64,000 nucleotides of DNA from HGM04593 sp045636125. Lineage in GTDB: Bacteria; Bacteroidota; Bacteroidia; Bacteroidales; Bacteroidaceae. Both the position numbers and the translations under genes were made by a program. A model generated the notes under the pieces. The model had not been told where the DNA came from. It searched no databases and worked only from the letters and a program-made list of their open reading frames with translations. Of the stretch, positions 52,394 through 60,296 are shown in pieces (the stretch's first letter is position 1; every line of letters begins with the position of its first letter). Location: contig JAZTWX010000026.1 in the NCBI GenBank assembly GCA_045636125.1, forward strand, positions 1 to 64,000, written 5' to 3'.

Positions 52394-53329
52394 ATGAGTT
52401 CATTTAAGATGGTGCGCATCTCTCACAACGACTACCTTAGTGGCAAGTACCAGAGTGTGAGCAGCGACTCAAGCAACAATCACGAGGCCAAAGTGTGGTA
52501 CAACAGCGATGGCAGCATTAACGAGGAATTAACCTATTCCTACAATTACCAGCGAGCCAATGGCATTGGTCTTTATGCAAAAAAGGCAGAAACAAGCAGC
52601 AAGAGCTCATCGAGCAGCAGCAAGAGCAGTAGTTCAAGCGGTTCGAGCAGCAGAAGCAGCTCAAGCAGCAGAAGCAGCTCGAGTAGCAGTTCATCATCAA
52701 TAAAATCATCATCAAGTAACATTAATAACGAATCAAGTAATTCAGACATGGACAGTTGGGTAAAGTACAGACGAGACATAGAATGGGAAAAAAACAGCGA
52801 ACTAGACAAATACCTCGAACAATTAGTTGGCGACTCTCCCGAGTTCGACGTTTACGACGAAATTATATTAAAGAAAGTTCATGCAGTGGGCGAGGATATA
52901 GGAATGACGGCTGAGGCGGCCGAGGCAGCTTATGTCGACTACTATAAAATGAAGTTCGACATCGAGTATTGGATGAATCGTCAAAAGCACGATATGTTCA
53001 AGAAGAATGTGTTTTATAAGGTAAAACCCACAAAAAACAGAGAACAAATTCTTAAATATATGAGATACACTCTGTATTCGGGGCTTATTGCAAAATATTT
53101 TAATAATGATGAAAGTACAAAATATATCAAAGAGTGGTGGAAAGAATTGGAAGCAGTTGTAAAGATTCACCACAGTGGAGATGCCGAGGTAAACGCTGCG
53201 TTTGAAGATTTGCAGAAAGATTATGAGAAAGTAATCTCCAAATTAAAAAGAAAACAAAGGATGATGATTATCCTTCCGTTATTACCACTCTTAATATTGT
53301 TGCTGATATCGCTGCTTGCTTCTTTATAA
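52394..53329 (+). CDS. Serine-rich-linker membrane protein, copy 2 (unknown function)
   Basis: From ATG 52394 the protein has 311 residues; the longer frame from 52304 is rejected because it lies in an AT-rich leader. An N-terminal module (KVWYNSDGSINEELTYSYNYQRANGIGLY) is followed by a long serine run (residues about 68-120, over 60 percent Ser with Lys, Arg, Gly and Asn). A charged helical domain covers residues 125-290, and a C-terminal hydrophobic tail (MMIILPLLPLLILLLISLLASL) fits a tail anchor. The design matches the protein at 26878-28224. It is divergent from the HTH/kinase pair by 279 bp, and its Ser-rich segment would be an obvious kinase target, which is inference. Confidence 0.75.
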   Translation: MSSFKMVRISHNDYLSGKYQSVSSDSSNNHEAKVWYNSDGSINEELTYSYNYQRANGIGLYAKKAETSSKSSSSSSKSSSSSGSSSRSSSSSRSSSSSSSSSIKSSSSNINNESSNSDMDSWVKYRRDIEWEKNSELDKYLEQLVGDSPEFDVYDEIILKKVHAVGEDIGMTAEAAEAAYVDYYKMKFDIEYWMNRQKHDMFKKNVFYKVKPTKNREQILKYMRYTLYSGLIAKYFNNDESTKYIKEWWKELEAVVKIHHSGDAEVNAAFEDLQKDYEKVISKLKRKQRMMIILPLLPLLILLLISLLASL

Positions 53330-53357
53330 AAGAACTTATTAAGTAGATTAATCCAAT

Positions 53358-53397
53358 AAAGAATAATGAGTGCGCCAAGGCGCACTCATTATTCTTT
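53358..53397 (+). terminator. Terminator of the Ser-rich gene copy 2
   Basis: AAAGAATAATGAGTGCGCC and GGCGCACTCATTATTCTTT form a 19-pair stem, followed by TTTTTA. It is 28 bp after the stop codon. Confidence 0.9.
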
Positions 53398-53469
53398 TTA
53401 ATATATCTGTTAAATTGGTGGCATTTACGGTGGTAATGCGTTATCCTCGCCCAATAAGCAAAAACAGCC

Positions 53470-53676
53470 ATGATAAACAAACTGACATCGCCACCCGTTG
53501 TATCATCGCTGCTAATGATAGCCGGCGCAACCGTAATACCCACAGCGCTGGCAACAAGCGGCGCAGAGAGAGCCGAACAGCTCTTATAGGGAATAGGTAT
53601 ATTTACATTTGGAGCGGTACTCACCGTGCTGTTCATAGTAATAAACTCTGTAACCCCAATATACCAAATACAATGA
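53470..53676 (+). pseudogene. Small membrane protein interrupted by in-frame TAG, coupled to the cupin gene
   Basis: ATG 53470 opens a 68-codon frame with TAG at 53587-53589. The first part (MINKLTSPPVVSSLLMIAGA, then TVIPTALATSGAERAEQLL) and the second part (GIGIFTFGAVLTVLFIVINS and VTPIYQIQ) each contain a hydrophobic helix in the same frame, and the closing TGA (53674-53676) overlaps the cupin gene's ATG (ATGA). The matching frame, two-helix design and coupling argue for one former gene. A TGG-to-TAG change is the simplest explanation. The antisense frame from 53636 is rejected. Confidence 0.55.
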
Positions 53677-54131
53677 ACAGGATTACAAAATGGGCTTTAA
53701 TCGCCACAGTATTTTGCAGCGTGGGTTTTATTTCATCCTGCAACAAGAACAACAGCATCACAGTTGAAAAAGTAGAAAGCACCGAGCTGCTGCGTACCGA
53801 CCAGAGCTGGAACGGCGTGGCGCTGCCCGACTACCCGCAAGGGCGCCCCGAGCTTGTGGCCGTGAAATATGTTATCCCCGCCGGGCAGAAGCTTGGCTGG
53901 CACCACCACGTAAGTATGAACCACGGCGTTCTTGTACAGGGCGAGCTGGCAATAATAGGGCTAGACGGACAAACAAAAATTGTTCGTGCAGGAGAGGTTG
54001 TGGTTGAAATGGTCGATTCTATTCATCACGGAGAGAACCGTGGCACGGAACCTGTGGTTCTTTATATGTTCTACCTTTCGCAGAAGGGGCTGCCGCTTTC
54101 TGTTCAGAACCCTGAAATTCCAATGGAATAA
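53673..54131 (+). CDS. Cupin-domain lipoprotein
   Basis: The 152-residue precursor has a lipobox (MNRITKWALIATVFCSVGFISSCNK, Cys23). The cupin fold is clear: PAGQKLGWHHHVSMNHGVLVQGELAIIG gives the G(X)5HXH(X)nE-like metal site with His-His-His, and VEMVDSIHHGENRGTEPVVLYMFYL gives the second motif. Small cupins of this type bind a metal ion; the ligand or reaction is unknown. The start ATG 53673 overlaps the stop codon of the upstream small ORF. It ends at a terminator converging with the small peptide genes. Confidence 0.88.
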   Translation: MNRITKWALIATVFCSVGFISSCNKNNSITVEKVESTELLRTDQSWNGVALPDYPQGRPELVAVKYVIPAGQKLGWHHHVSMNHGVLVQGELAIIGLDGQTKIVRAGEVVVEMVDSIHHGENRGTEPVVLYMFYLSQKGLPLSVQNPEIPME

Positions 54132-54167
54132 CATTCGAAAAAACGAGGGCAACCACCCTCGTCTATA

Positions 54168-54198
54168 AGGGGTGAAATAAATTTCACTCCTTTTTTTT
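54168..54198 (+). terminator. Terminator of the cupin gene
   Basis: AGGGGTGAAAT (54168-54178) pairs with ATTTCACTCCT (54181-54191) with one G-T pair, and is followed by eight T residues. It overlaps the stop codon of the convergent peptide gene at 54197. Confidence 0.85.
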
Positions 54199-54352
54199 AC
54201 CTACTGCTCCACAGATTACCCCACCCACCACTTTGCTCCTTGCCTGTTTCGGGCGATTGAAGAGAGCGTGTAGGAACCGATGTGGTGGTCATTATATTAT
54301 CGGTGGCAATGGTTACAAGGCCTGCCACAGGAGCCGAATATCTACGTTTCAT
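54197..54352 (-). CDS. 51-residue peptide of the WGNLW family
   Basis: ATG 54352 to TAA 54197 encodes a 51-residue peptide. It starts MKRRYSAPVAGLVTIATDNI and ends GGWGNLWSSR. It shares with the peptide at 54598-54768 a basic start followed by Tyr, xSP or SAP, a short beta-like stretch, a polar Ser/Thr/Gly centre and the C-terminal WGNLW. Bacteroidales genomes contain many small proteins starting MKKxYxxP, but function is unknown. A TATCTTGC-like box precedes it. Length is too short for ordinary gene calling. Confidence 0.7.
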   Translation of the reverse strand: MKRRYSAPVAGLVTIATDNIMTTTSVPTRSLQSPETGKEQSGGWGNLWSSR

Positions 54353-54540
54353 AATTACAATTTGATGGTTAATAAAATGGGTTGCGCACGCAAGATATTC
54401 AACAACGCTGTGGATGGTTTGTTCACCCGCTCACACGCTTTTTTGTTTTGAGCGAGGTTTCGAGTTGTTCGCAGCACCCTTCTAAAAGCAATATAAAAAA
54501 CAGCCACTCCTTGATAAAACGAACAAAAGGATATAAAACA

Positions 54541-54567
54541 ACAACAGCGGCTCGAAAGCCGCTGTTG
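54541..54567 (-). terminator. Terminator after the 56-residue peptide gene
   Basis: CAACAGCGGCT and AGCCGCTGTTG form an 11-pair stem with a CGAA loop. On the minus strand TTGTTTT follows. It lies 31 bp after the peptide's stop codon. Confidence 0.8.
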
Positions 54568-54597
54568 CCTGTATATGAATTAAAAGTAGCCTTTTAA

Positions 54598-54768
54598 TTA
54601 CTTACCCCAGAGGTTGCCCCACTGGCCACGGTTCTCGTTACCCAACTGAACACCCTCACCCTTTGAGTTAACGGTTGTGGTGCTGTTCATCTGGAGCGAT
54701 GCTGCAATAAGTCCCTCGGTAGTTACGCTTACCTCGTTTGCAAGAGGCGATACATAGTTCTTTTTCAT
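54598..54768 (-). CDS. 56-residue peptide of the WGNLW family
   Basis: ATG 54768 to TAA 54598 encodes a 56-residue peptide starting MKKNYVSPLANEVSVTTEGL and ending GQWGNLWGK. The central part is polar (NSTTTVNSKGEG). It lies 50 bp after the stop codon of the giant glycosidase on the same strand, followed by a terminator, so it is probably transcribed with that gene. The shared C-terminus with the 51-residue peptide suggests selection on the final aromatic motif. A precursor peptide, secreted signal or small subunit are all possible. Confidence 0.8.
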   Translation of the reverse strand: MKKNYVSPLANEVSVTTEGLIAASLQMNSTTTVNSKGEGVQLGNENRGQWGNLWGK

Positions 54769-54818
54769 ATTGTATTATCTTTTTTATCAATGTTAATAAA
54801 TTACTGCTCTCTCAACTA

Positions 54819-57800
54819 TTATTCAACAATTGTTTTAACGCCATTGATAATGTAGTAACCGGGTGCTGTGATATTCTCTATCTTGCGGCCTGTGAGGTCA
54901 TATATTACTTTAGCACCTGCAACCGACTCTATGCTCTCAATAGCTGTTGTACCACCGAAGATGAAGCCGTAAGAGAGTGCAGCCTGTTCATTTTTAACAG
55001 GGAGGTATGCTTTGTGAGAGTTGTTCTGGAAGTTACCGGCACCCTCGCCACCGTGGGGGTAAAGACCTACAGCACAACCTTCCGGCTTAGAGAGGAGGTA
55101 GTATGTTGTGTTCTCCTCGGCAATCTCTGTTGTAGCAACAGTACCCTTGAACATATTTTCACCCTCGATAGCGGTAGCAGATTCTGCAATTACGAAATTG
55201 TAGTCATCGGCTTCGCCATTGAGCATTACACCGGTGTTAGCGGGGATAGCACCCTCGATTTCAGTCATCTGCACTTGGTCTTTCTCGTTAATTGAAGCTG
55301 CATAGAATGCTTTTACACCCTCGGGCAATGTAACTGCTACAGGAGCGTAGAACGAAGCCCACTCTGCAGCGCCGATAGTAACGGGGAGCTCTGTAACCTC
55401 CTCAATTTCCCACTCGCTTGTTTCACCAATGGTGAGGTTTTTGTCGGCAATCATAAGTTTTACCTTACCGTCGTTACCTTTGAGGAAAGTAGTGGCATTG
55501 CCCTTGTGACCAACAGCCTCGAAGCCTGCGCCGCTGCTCAAATACTTACCATTAGAGTAAGAAAGAAGCTCGTTCTCCTCGTTCAAGAAGAATATTGAAG
55601 CAGCACCAGCAGCGTCACTTACCTGCAGAGTTTCACCGGCTGCAATGCAGTTTTCACCGGCCTTGAAACGATAATACTTACCTTTCTCCACAGCCACGCT
55701 ATTGTCGAACACAAAGAGTGACGAGCCGGGGAGAGTCACAGTAAGCTCTGTATCGATGTCAATCTCACCCTCGGTGAAGCCTTCAAGAGCCGCCTGGTCG
55801 TCGAACGACTTGGTCAATGTAACTGTAGCTGTTTTAATATATTCGGGGATTTCGAGTGCCTCACGCAATGTAAATGTATATGTCTGCGCATCATTTGCAC
55901 CGTTACGCAAAGCGAGTGTAGCCTTTTTGCCGTTCCAGGCAGCCCAGCCGTAAACCTCGGCCTTTGCACCTGTCCAGGGATTGCCACCCACCCAATGAAC
56001 ATCGGGCAAAACATCGGCGTTGGCGCGCTGCCACTTCATACACTTGGCTATTTCGCCCCAAAGTTCACCGGCATTGCCTGTAGCGGGGTTGACAAGTTCG
56101 TTGGTGAGTTTGTAGTCGTTGTAAAGCTCAACCATACCCGAACCGCAAGCAAAGGCACAACGCAACTCGTTTACAACAGATTTCCAGTCGCGGCTGAAAC
56201 CCGCAGGACCACCAAACTCGGTAAAAATGAATCCGTGAGTCATCAATGTGTTGATGGGGCAGAGAGGTGAGTTCTGAACAAAGTTCTGGTAAACGAGGCG
56301 GTCACGGTATGTAATCCAGTTCTCGCGATTGTTGCTATTATTGCCAATTGTACCGTCGTCTTTCTCCTGACGCCATACAGCATCGGTAAACTGGAACCAG
56401 AAGGGAGAAGCCCAAGTACCCACACTTGTATTAAGGAAGGTATCCTCTTTAATGCCACGTATCACACGCTCGGCCATAATGATAGCCTCGGCATTTTCGT
56501 TACCTGTTGCGCCGGCATCGGGGCCAACAGAAGAGAACTGTGCACTGATACCGTCGAACTTAAAGAAGCGGAAATCATAACCGTATGTATGAAGCAGGTT
56601 GGTTACAGCATTTACAAACACCTCGTAGTATGCGGGGTTACTCAACTGCATACCGCCCTTGCCGTTCCAATATGCACGACGATAGCCACCGCTTGTGCCA
56701 TAACCACCGACAGGGCCCAACCAGGCACCTTGGCCTGCACCCATCTCGCGACCTACGTTGTCCATATTTGTAAATCCATTGGGGAAGCCGCTGTGGAACT
56801 GCCACTCGCCGTATTCGTCCCAGCCATCGTCCCAAACAAATGCATAAGGAGCCTCGCCGTAAACATCGAACAGCTGCTTCTTCCACTCCTCTACAATGGG
56901 CAAGCACTTAGTTTCGTCGGTATTGGTATGCTCCTCACCGGGGGCCGCATTGTTGCGGTTGATGTTGATTTCGTACCACGATATATATGCAGGAACTGCA
57001 CGCCAAGGCACTGCGCGCTCGCGCTCGCTGTATGCAAGGAAAGAACGACGTGCCTGACCGGGGGCAATAACACCCACTACTGTACCTACGTTCCACTCTG
57101 TACCTGCTGCAAGGGTTGTAACGCGGCTCCACTTACCTGTGATGGGAGTTGTTGCGGGTGCAACGAGGTGCAATGTATAATCGACCTTCAACGAGAGTGT
57201 AATGTTACCCGATGCGGTAAATGGTTCGGCCTTGTTCACGAAATAACGCATTGTGTATGTACCGGGGGCAAACACGTTGAGTTTATATGTGTTATTGGAG
57301 CTGTTGGTACCGGTTTCACCTGCGTGGTAGTCATCTACAGCAATCTGGCCGGCCGCATCAATCAAATCCACACCGGCAAGATAAAGTTTATTGGCACCTG
57401 AAGCGTAGGCGAAATTAACGCTCAACACGCCGGCCGACTTTATTGTTATCATCTGCTCCATTATATAAGCATTCTCGTCGGTGCAACCGGCCTCGTTCAC
57501 GCGGTTGGGAACATCGTCGTTGGCAATCTTCACCCAGCTTTCGGGAGTCCAGGTGTGCTCTATGGTTTCGTCTTCGCCAATAGTACCAAGAACTTCAACT
57601 ACAATCTCTTCGAGTGAAAGAGTAATATCGCCGTTGGTATTGGAGCCATCGGAGCTGCGATAGTCGGTAATGTAACGAACGGTGTAGATACCCTCGGCGG
57701 GAACCTTCATATTATATGTAACAGTGCTGCTTGAACCTGTGAAGCCGTTCTTGAACTCCTGCGCAACCACGTTACCCTTTGCATCCATCACCTGAACACC

Positions 57801-59975
57801 GAGCACGTAAAGACCGTGGTTACCGCTTGTGTAGTCGAAAAGAACGCTCAGCTTTCCGTCGGCAATGTGGTATTTCTTGTCGATATATTTTGCTGTACCG
57901 GTAGCGGTTGTACCCTCGGGGAGTGTGCCGGTCCAGTCTGTAAAGCCTGTCCAAGAAGATGTCCATTTATCGCTTTGACCAGCCTCGGTTGTGATGCTGT
58001 TGATTGCAGCATGCGAGATAGTGATACTACCGTTTGTGTCGGTACCACCGTTACAATAATCGGCAATATAACGCAAGGTGTAATATCCGGTTTTGGGAAC
58101 TGTAACAGTGTAAGTAACCTCAGAGCTTGAACCTGTGAAGCCGTTCTTGAACTCCTCGGAAACCACGTTGCCCGTAATATCCAACACCTGTACACCAAGC
58201 ATATAGAGACCGTGGCTACCACCTGTGTAGTCGAAAAGGATACTCAAAGTACCAACGCCGATGTTGTACAAACCTTGGTCGCGATACTTTGCTGTACCGG
58301 CAGCAGTTGTACCCTCGGGCAGTGTGCCGCTCCAGTCTGCAAAGCCTGTCCAGGCAGATGTCCAAGTATCTGTGATATTTGCTTCGGGAGTAATATCTGT
58401 TGCTGTAAATGCTGCAAGAGTAAAGTCGATGTTACCTGCGCCATCCACACCATCGGATTTTCTATCTACGAACAAGCGCACAATGTAGTCGCCTTGTTCG
58501 GGAACAACAATAGAATAGGTATTGTTTCTGTCGGAACCACCTGTGAAGCCTACGTGATAATCTTTGCTTACAACGCCTTGTTTATTAAGGAGCTGCACAC
58601 CAAGCATATTCAAGCCGTGGCTACCGCTTGTATAGTCGAATACCACGCTGAGGTTACCCGCATCAATTGTGTAGTGCTTGTCGAGATAGATTGCCGAAGC
58701 GGTGGGAGTGCTCATACCCTCGGGAATTGCAGCTGTCCAGTTGCTGAACTGGCTAAGGCCGCTTGTCCACTGTGTCTGCTTTCCCTGTGATGCTGTGAGA
58801 GCGCCCTCCTCGGGAGTAATCTCTATAAGTTCTTCAGGCTCAGTAATTTCGGGGCTCACATAAGGAGTCTCGGTAGAAGCAAGGTCGTACACAAGCGAGG
58901 GAAGAGTTACCTTTGTGCTGTAAGCGATAGTACCCACGCTGCCATATCCCTCGCCGGCACCGGCGTTGGTAACGAATATGCGCACCATATAAGCACCTAC
59001 AGAGGGAACTGTTACAGTGTAGTCGCGGTTGCTGTCAGAACCTCCTGTTGAACCATAGTGATAGTCACCGTCCACAACATTGCCTGCAACATCAAGAATA
59101 TCGACACCAAGAATCTGCAACTTGTTGTTACCACTGGTGTAGTCGAGTGTAATTGTGCAATCGCCAGCCTCGCGGAAAATCAAATAACCGCGTGAACCTT
59201 TTACTGTTTCGGCAACATAGTTGCTTAATGCTTTGATTCCTTCGGGGATATCATTTGTGTCGACATTCCAAGCCCAGCTGCTCTCACCGTTCCAAGCCTT
59301 GAAAACAAACGACTCGAGGTCGGTTGCCACGCCGGCGGTGTTATAGGCTGTAGGAGTTTCAACACCTGCAAATATCTTGTCGCTGGCAATAACTGCACCA
59401 CGGGTGTTACCAACCACTGCGGGAGCTTTCTCGCCATCGACATTATTCACCGTGTACATCATAGGGGTGATGCTGCTCATTGCAATGCCTTCGCTGCCAG
59501 CGTTCAAAATATCCATTTCGGTGCGCAAGTAGTGTGAACCGTCGCGCAACACTGCACGCCACTCAATTTCGAGACCACTGCTGTGAGTGAATGTAGCCTT
59601 AATCTGCTGACCATTGTAACGACGCGCTGCTTTCACGGCTGAATCGTCACCTACAAGGGATTCTGCTACAACATCGCCCAGCGTAAATTCCGAAGCGGGA
59701 ATTTCAGTGCCGTCGGCAAGCTGTACCTTAAAAATTTCAGAACCTGCAGCAAGGCCAAGTTCTTCACAACCACCAAAGGTTATTTTGCCTTCGGCCTTTA
59801 CAAACTTGGCTGTAAAAAGGTCGTTACCGATGGTATAGCCATTCGTCAACACCTCCACTTTCGCCGTTCCGGGCTGTTTTTCCTGTGGGAAAATTACCGC
59901 TTGCCCCTGCGCCTGCGCGCACACGAGCAATAACATCAATGCCACAGAAAAAAATCTTTTGCAAATAGATTTCAT
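54819..59975 (-). CDS. Giant secreted clan-D-like glycosidase with five beta-sandwich repeats
   Basis: The 1718-residue protein has a signal peptide (MKSICKRFFSVALMLLLVCAQAQG). Residues 30-260 form a GH36-type beta-sandwich opening. Five repeats of about 85 residues (roughly 269-352, 438-523, 573-658, 706-791, 847-932) carry LFDYTSGNHGLYVLGVQVMD-type strands and GFTGSSS. A TIM barrel follows (about 960-1400) with FVWDDGW at 1046-1052 and FKFDG, Asp1141, the likely nucleophile as in GH27/36/31-type enzymes. The C-terminal 300 residues end in YDLTGRKIENITAPGYYIINGV, a tail like T9SS cargo. Alpha-galactosidase-like activity is the best guess, and the substrate is unknown. A long leader with a terminator precedes it. 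Confidence 0.78.
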   Translation of the reverse strand: MKSICKRFFSVALMLLLVCAQAQGQAVIFPQEKQPGTAKVEVLTNGYTIGNDLFTAKFVKAEGKITFGGCEELGLAAGSEIFKVQLADGTEIPASEFTLGDVVAESLVGDDSAVKAARRYNGQQIKATFTHSSGLEIEWRAVLRDGSHYLRTEMDILNAGSEGIAMSSITPMMYTVNNVDGEKAPAVVGNTRGAVIASDKIFAGVETPTAYNTAGVATDLESFVFKAWNGESSWAWNVDTNDIPEGIKALSNYVAETVKGSRGYLIFREAGDCTITLDYTSGNNKLQILGVDILDVAGNVVDGDYHYGSTGGSDSNRDYTVTVPSVGAYMVRIFVTNAGAGEGYGSVGTIAYSTKVTLPSLVYDLASTETPYVSPEITEPEELIEITPEEGALTASQGKQTQWTSGLSQFSNWTAAIPEGMSTPTASAIYLDKHYTIDAGNLSVVFDYTSGSHGLNMLGVQLLNKQGVVSKDYHVGFTGGSDRNNTYSIVVPEQGDYIVRLFVDRKSDGVDGAGNIDFTLAAFTATDITPEANITDTWTSAWTGFADWSGTLPEGTTAAGTAKYRDQGLYNIGVGTLSILFDYTGGSHGLYMLGVQVLDITGNVVSEEFKNGFTGSSSEVTYTVTVPKTGYYTLRYIADYCNGGTDTNGSITISHAAINSITTEAGQSDKWTSSWTGFTDWTGTLPEGTTATGTAKYIDKKYHIADGKLSVLFDYTSGNHGLYVLGVQVMDAKGNVVAQEFKNGFTGSSSTVTYNMKVPAEGIYTVRYITDYRSSDGSNTNGDITLSLEEIVVEVLGTIGEDETIEHTWTPESWVKIANDDVPNRVNEAGCTDENAYIMEQMITIKSAGVLSVNFAYASGANKLYLAGVDLIDAAGQIAVDDYHAGETGTNSSNNTYKLNVFAPGTYTMRYFVNKAEPFTASGNITLSLKVDYTLHLVAPATTPITGKWSRVTTLAAGTEWNVGTVVGVIAPGQARRSFLAYSERERAVPWRAVPAYISWYEININRNNAAPGEEHTNTDETKCLPIVEEWKKQLFDVYGEAPYAFVWDDGWDEYGEWQFHSGFPNGFTNMDNVGREMGAGQGAWLGPVGGYGTSGGYRRAYWNGKGGMQLSNPAYYEVFVNAVTNLLHTYGYDFRFFKFDGISAQFSSVGPDAGATGNENAEAIIMAERVIRGIKEDTFLNTSVGTWASPFWFQFTDAVWRQEKDDGTIGNNSNNRENWITYRDRLVYQNFVQNSPLCPINTLMTHGFIFTEFGGPAGFSRDWKSVVNELRCAFACGSGMVELYNDYKLTNELVNPATGNAGELWGEIAKCMKWQRANADVLPDVHWVGGNPWTGAKAEVYGWAAWNGKKATLALRNGANDAQTYTFTLREALEIPEYIKTATVTLTKSFDDQAALEGFTEGEIDIDTELTVTLPGSSLFVFDNSVAVEKGKYYRFKAGENCIAAGETLQVSDAAGAASIFFLNEENELLSYSNGKYLSSGAGFEAVGHKGNATTFLKGNDGKVKLMIADKNLTIGETSEWEIEEVTELPVTIGAAEWASFYAPVAVTLPEGVKAFYAASINEKDQVQMTEIEGAIPANTGVMLNGEADDYNFVIAESATAIEGENMFKGTVATTEIAEENTTYYLLSKPEGCAVGLYPHGGEGAGNFQNNSHKAYLPVKNEQAALSYGFIFGGTTAIESIESVAGAKVIYDLTGRKIENITAPGYYIINGVKTIVE
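57180..59171. repeat. Five-unit repeat array within the glycosidase gene
   Basis: Each unit is about 85 residues with a shared core: LSVLFDYTSGNHGLYxLGVQVxDxxGNVV, FKNGFTGSSS, YTVTVPxxGxYTVRYIxDY and a closing NGDITLS. Spacers between units repeat WTSxWTGFxDWxGTLPEGTT. The units lie between the predicted beta-sandwich and the catalytic barrel. Confidence 0.8.
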
Positions 59976-60026
59976 AGCTTTAATATTAATTGGTTAAACA
60001 TATTCAGAACCACAAATCCATAGTAC

Positions 60027-60053
60027 AAAAAAAAGCGGATAAGCAACTTATCC
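60027..60053 (-). terminator. Intrinsic terminator in the leader of the glycosidase gene
   Basis: On the minus strand GGATAAG-TTG-CTTATCC is followed by GC and eight T residues. It lies about 50 bases upstream of the glycosidase ATG and downstream of the promoter at 60231-60262. Confidence 0.75.
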
Positions 60054-60224
60054 ACCGACGAGGGCTTGGCGTACCCATATATAGACACACGCTCAACTCC
60101 ACACTTTATGGGTGTGGAGGAACGCAATCACTATTCTTTCTACTATAAACCGCCAAGTTTGATGGCACAAGCCACCGGGCATAAGCCCCATCAGATAGAT
60201 AGCGTTATTGCATTTATTCGTAAT
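60030..60224 (-). ncRNA. Structured leader or small RNA of about 195 nt
   Basis: Between a consensus promoter and an intrinsic terminator lies a stretch with a strong hairpin CTCCACAC/GTGTGGAG (60097-60119). CTTGGCG and CGCCAAG can pair, as can GGGCTT and AAGCCC, and these two pairings overlap in the 3' arm. This fits either a terminating leader of the glycosidase gene or a free small RNA. It matches no RNA class I recognise. Confidence 0.45.
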
Positions 60225-60230
60225 ACATTG

Positions 60231-60262
60231 CAAATATATATTAAATTATATATTATCGCAAA
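60231..60262 (-). promoter_or_regulatory. Consensus promoter upstream of the leader RNA
   Basis: On the minus strand TTTG (60262-60259) and TATATTTG (60238-60231) are 20 bp apart, an exact fit. The start of transcription would be near 60224, about 250 bases before the glycosidase ATG. Confidence 0.8.
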
Positions 60263-60296
60263 ATTTTAACATTTCTCTCACAAGCTACGCGCGAGT

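Noticed and set aside
49504..53460. TATCCTCGCCCA shared at two gene-poor spots, reading GED on the minus strand
   Set aside because: The match is only 12 bases, and the surrounding frames do not align. Likely chance.
53587..53589. TAG as a recoded sense codon
   Set aside because: TAG ends the TPR lipoprotein gene in the same window, and no suppressor tRNA or pyrrolysine genes are visible.
53268..53636. 122-residue antisense frame opposite the small membrane ORF
   Set aside because: It runs through the strong terminator of the Ser-rich gene, and the opposite strand has a frame coupled to the cupin gene. It has a vague SAP-start similarity to the WGNLW peptides, which is probably chance.
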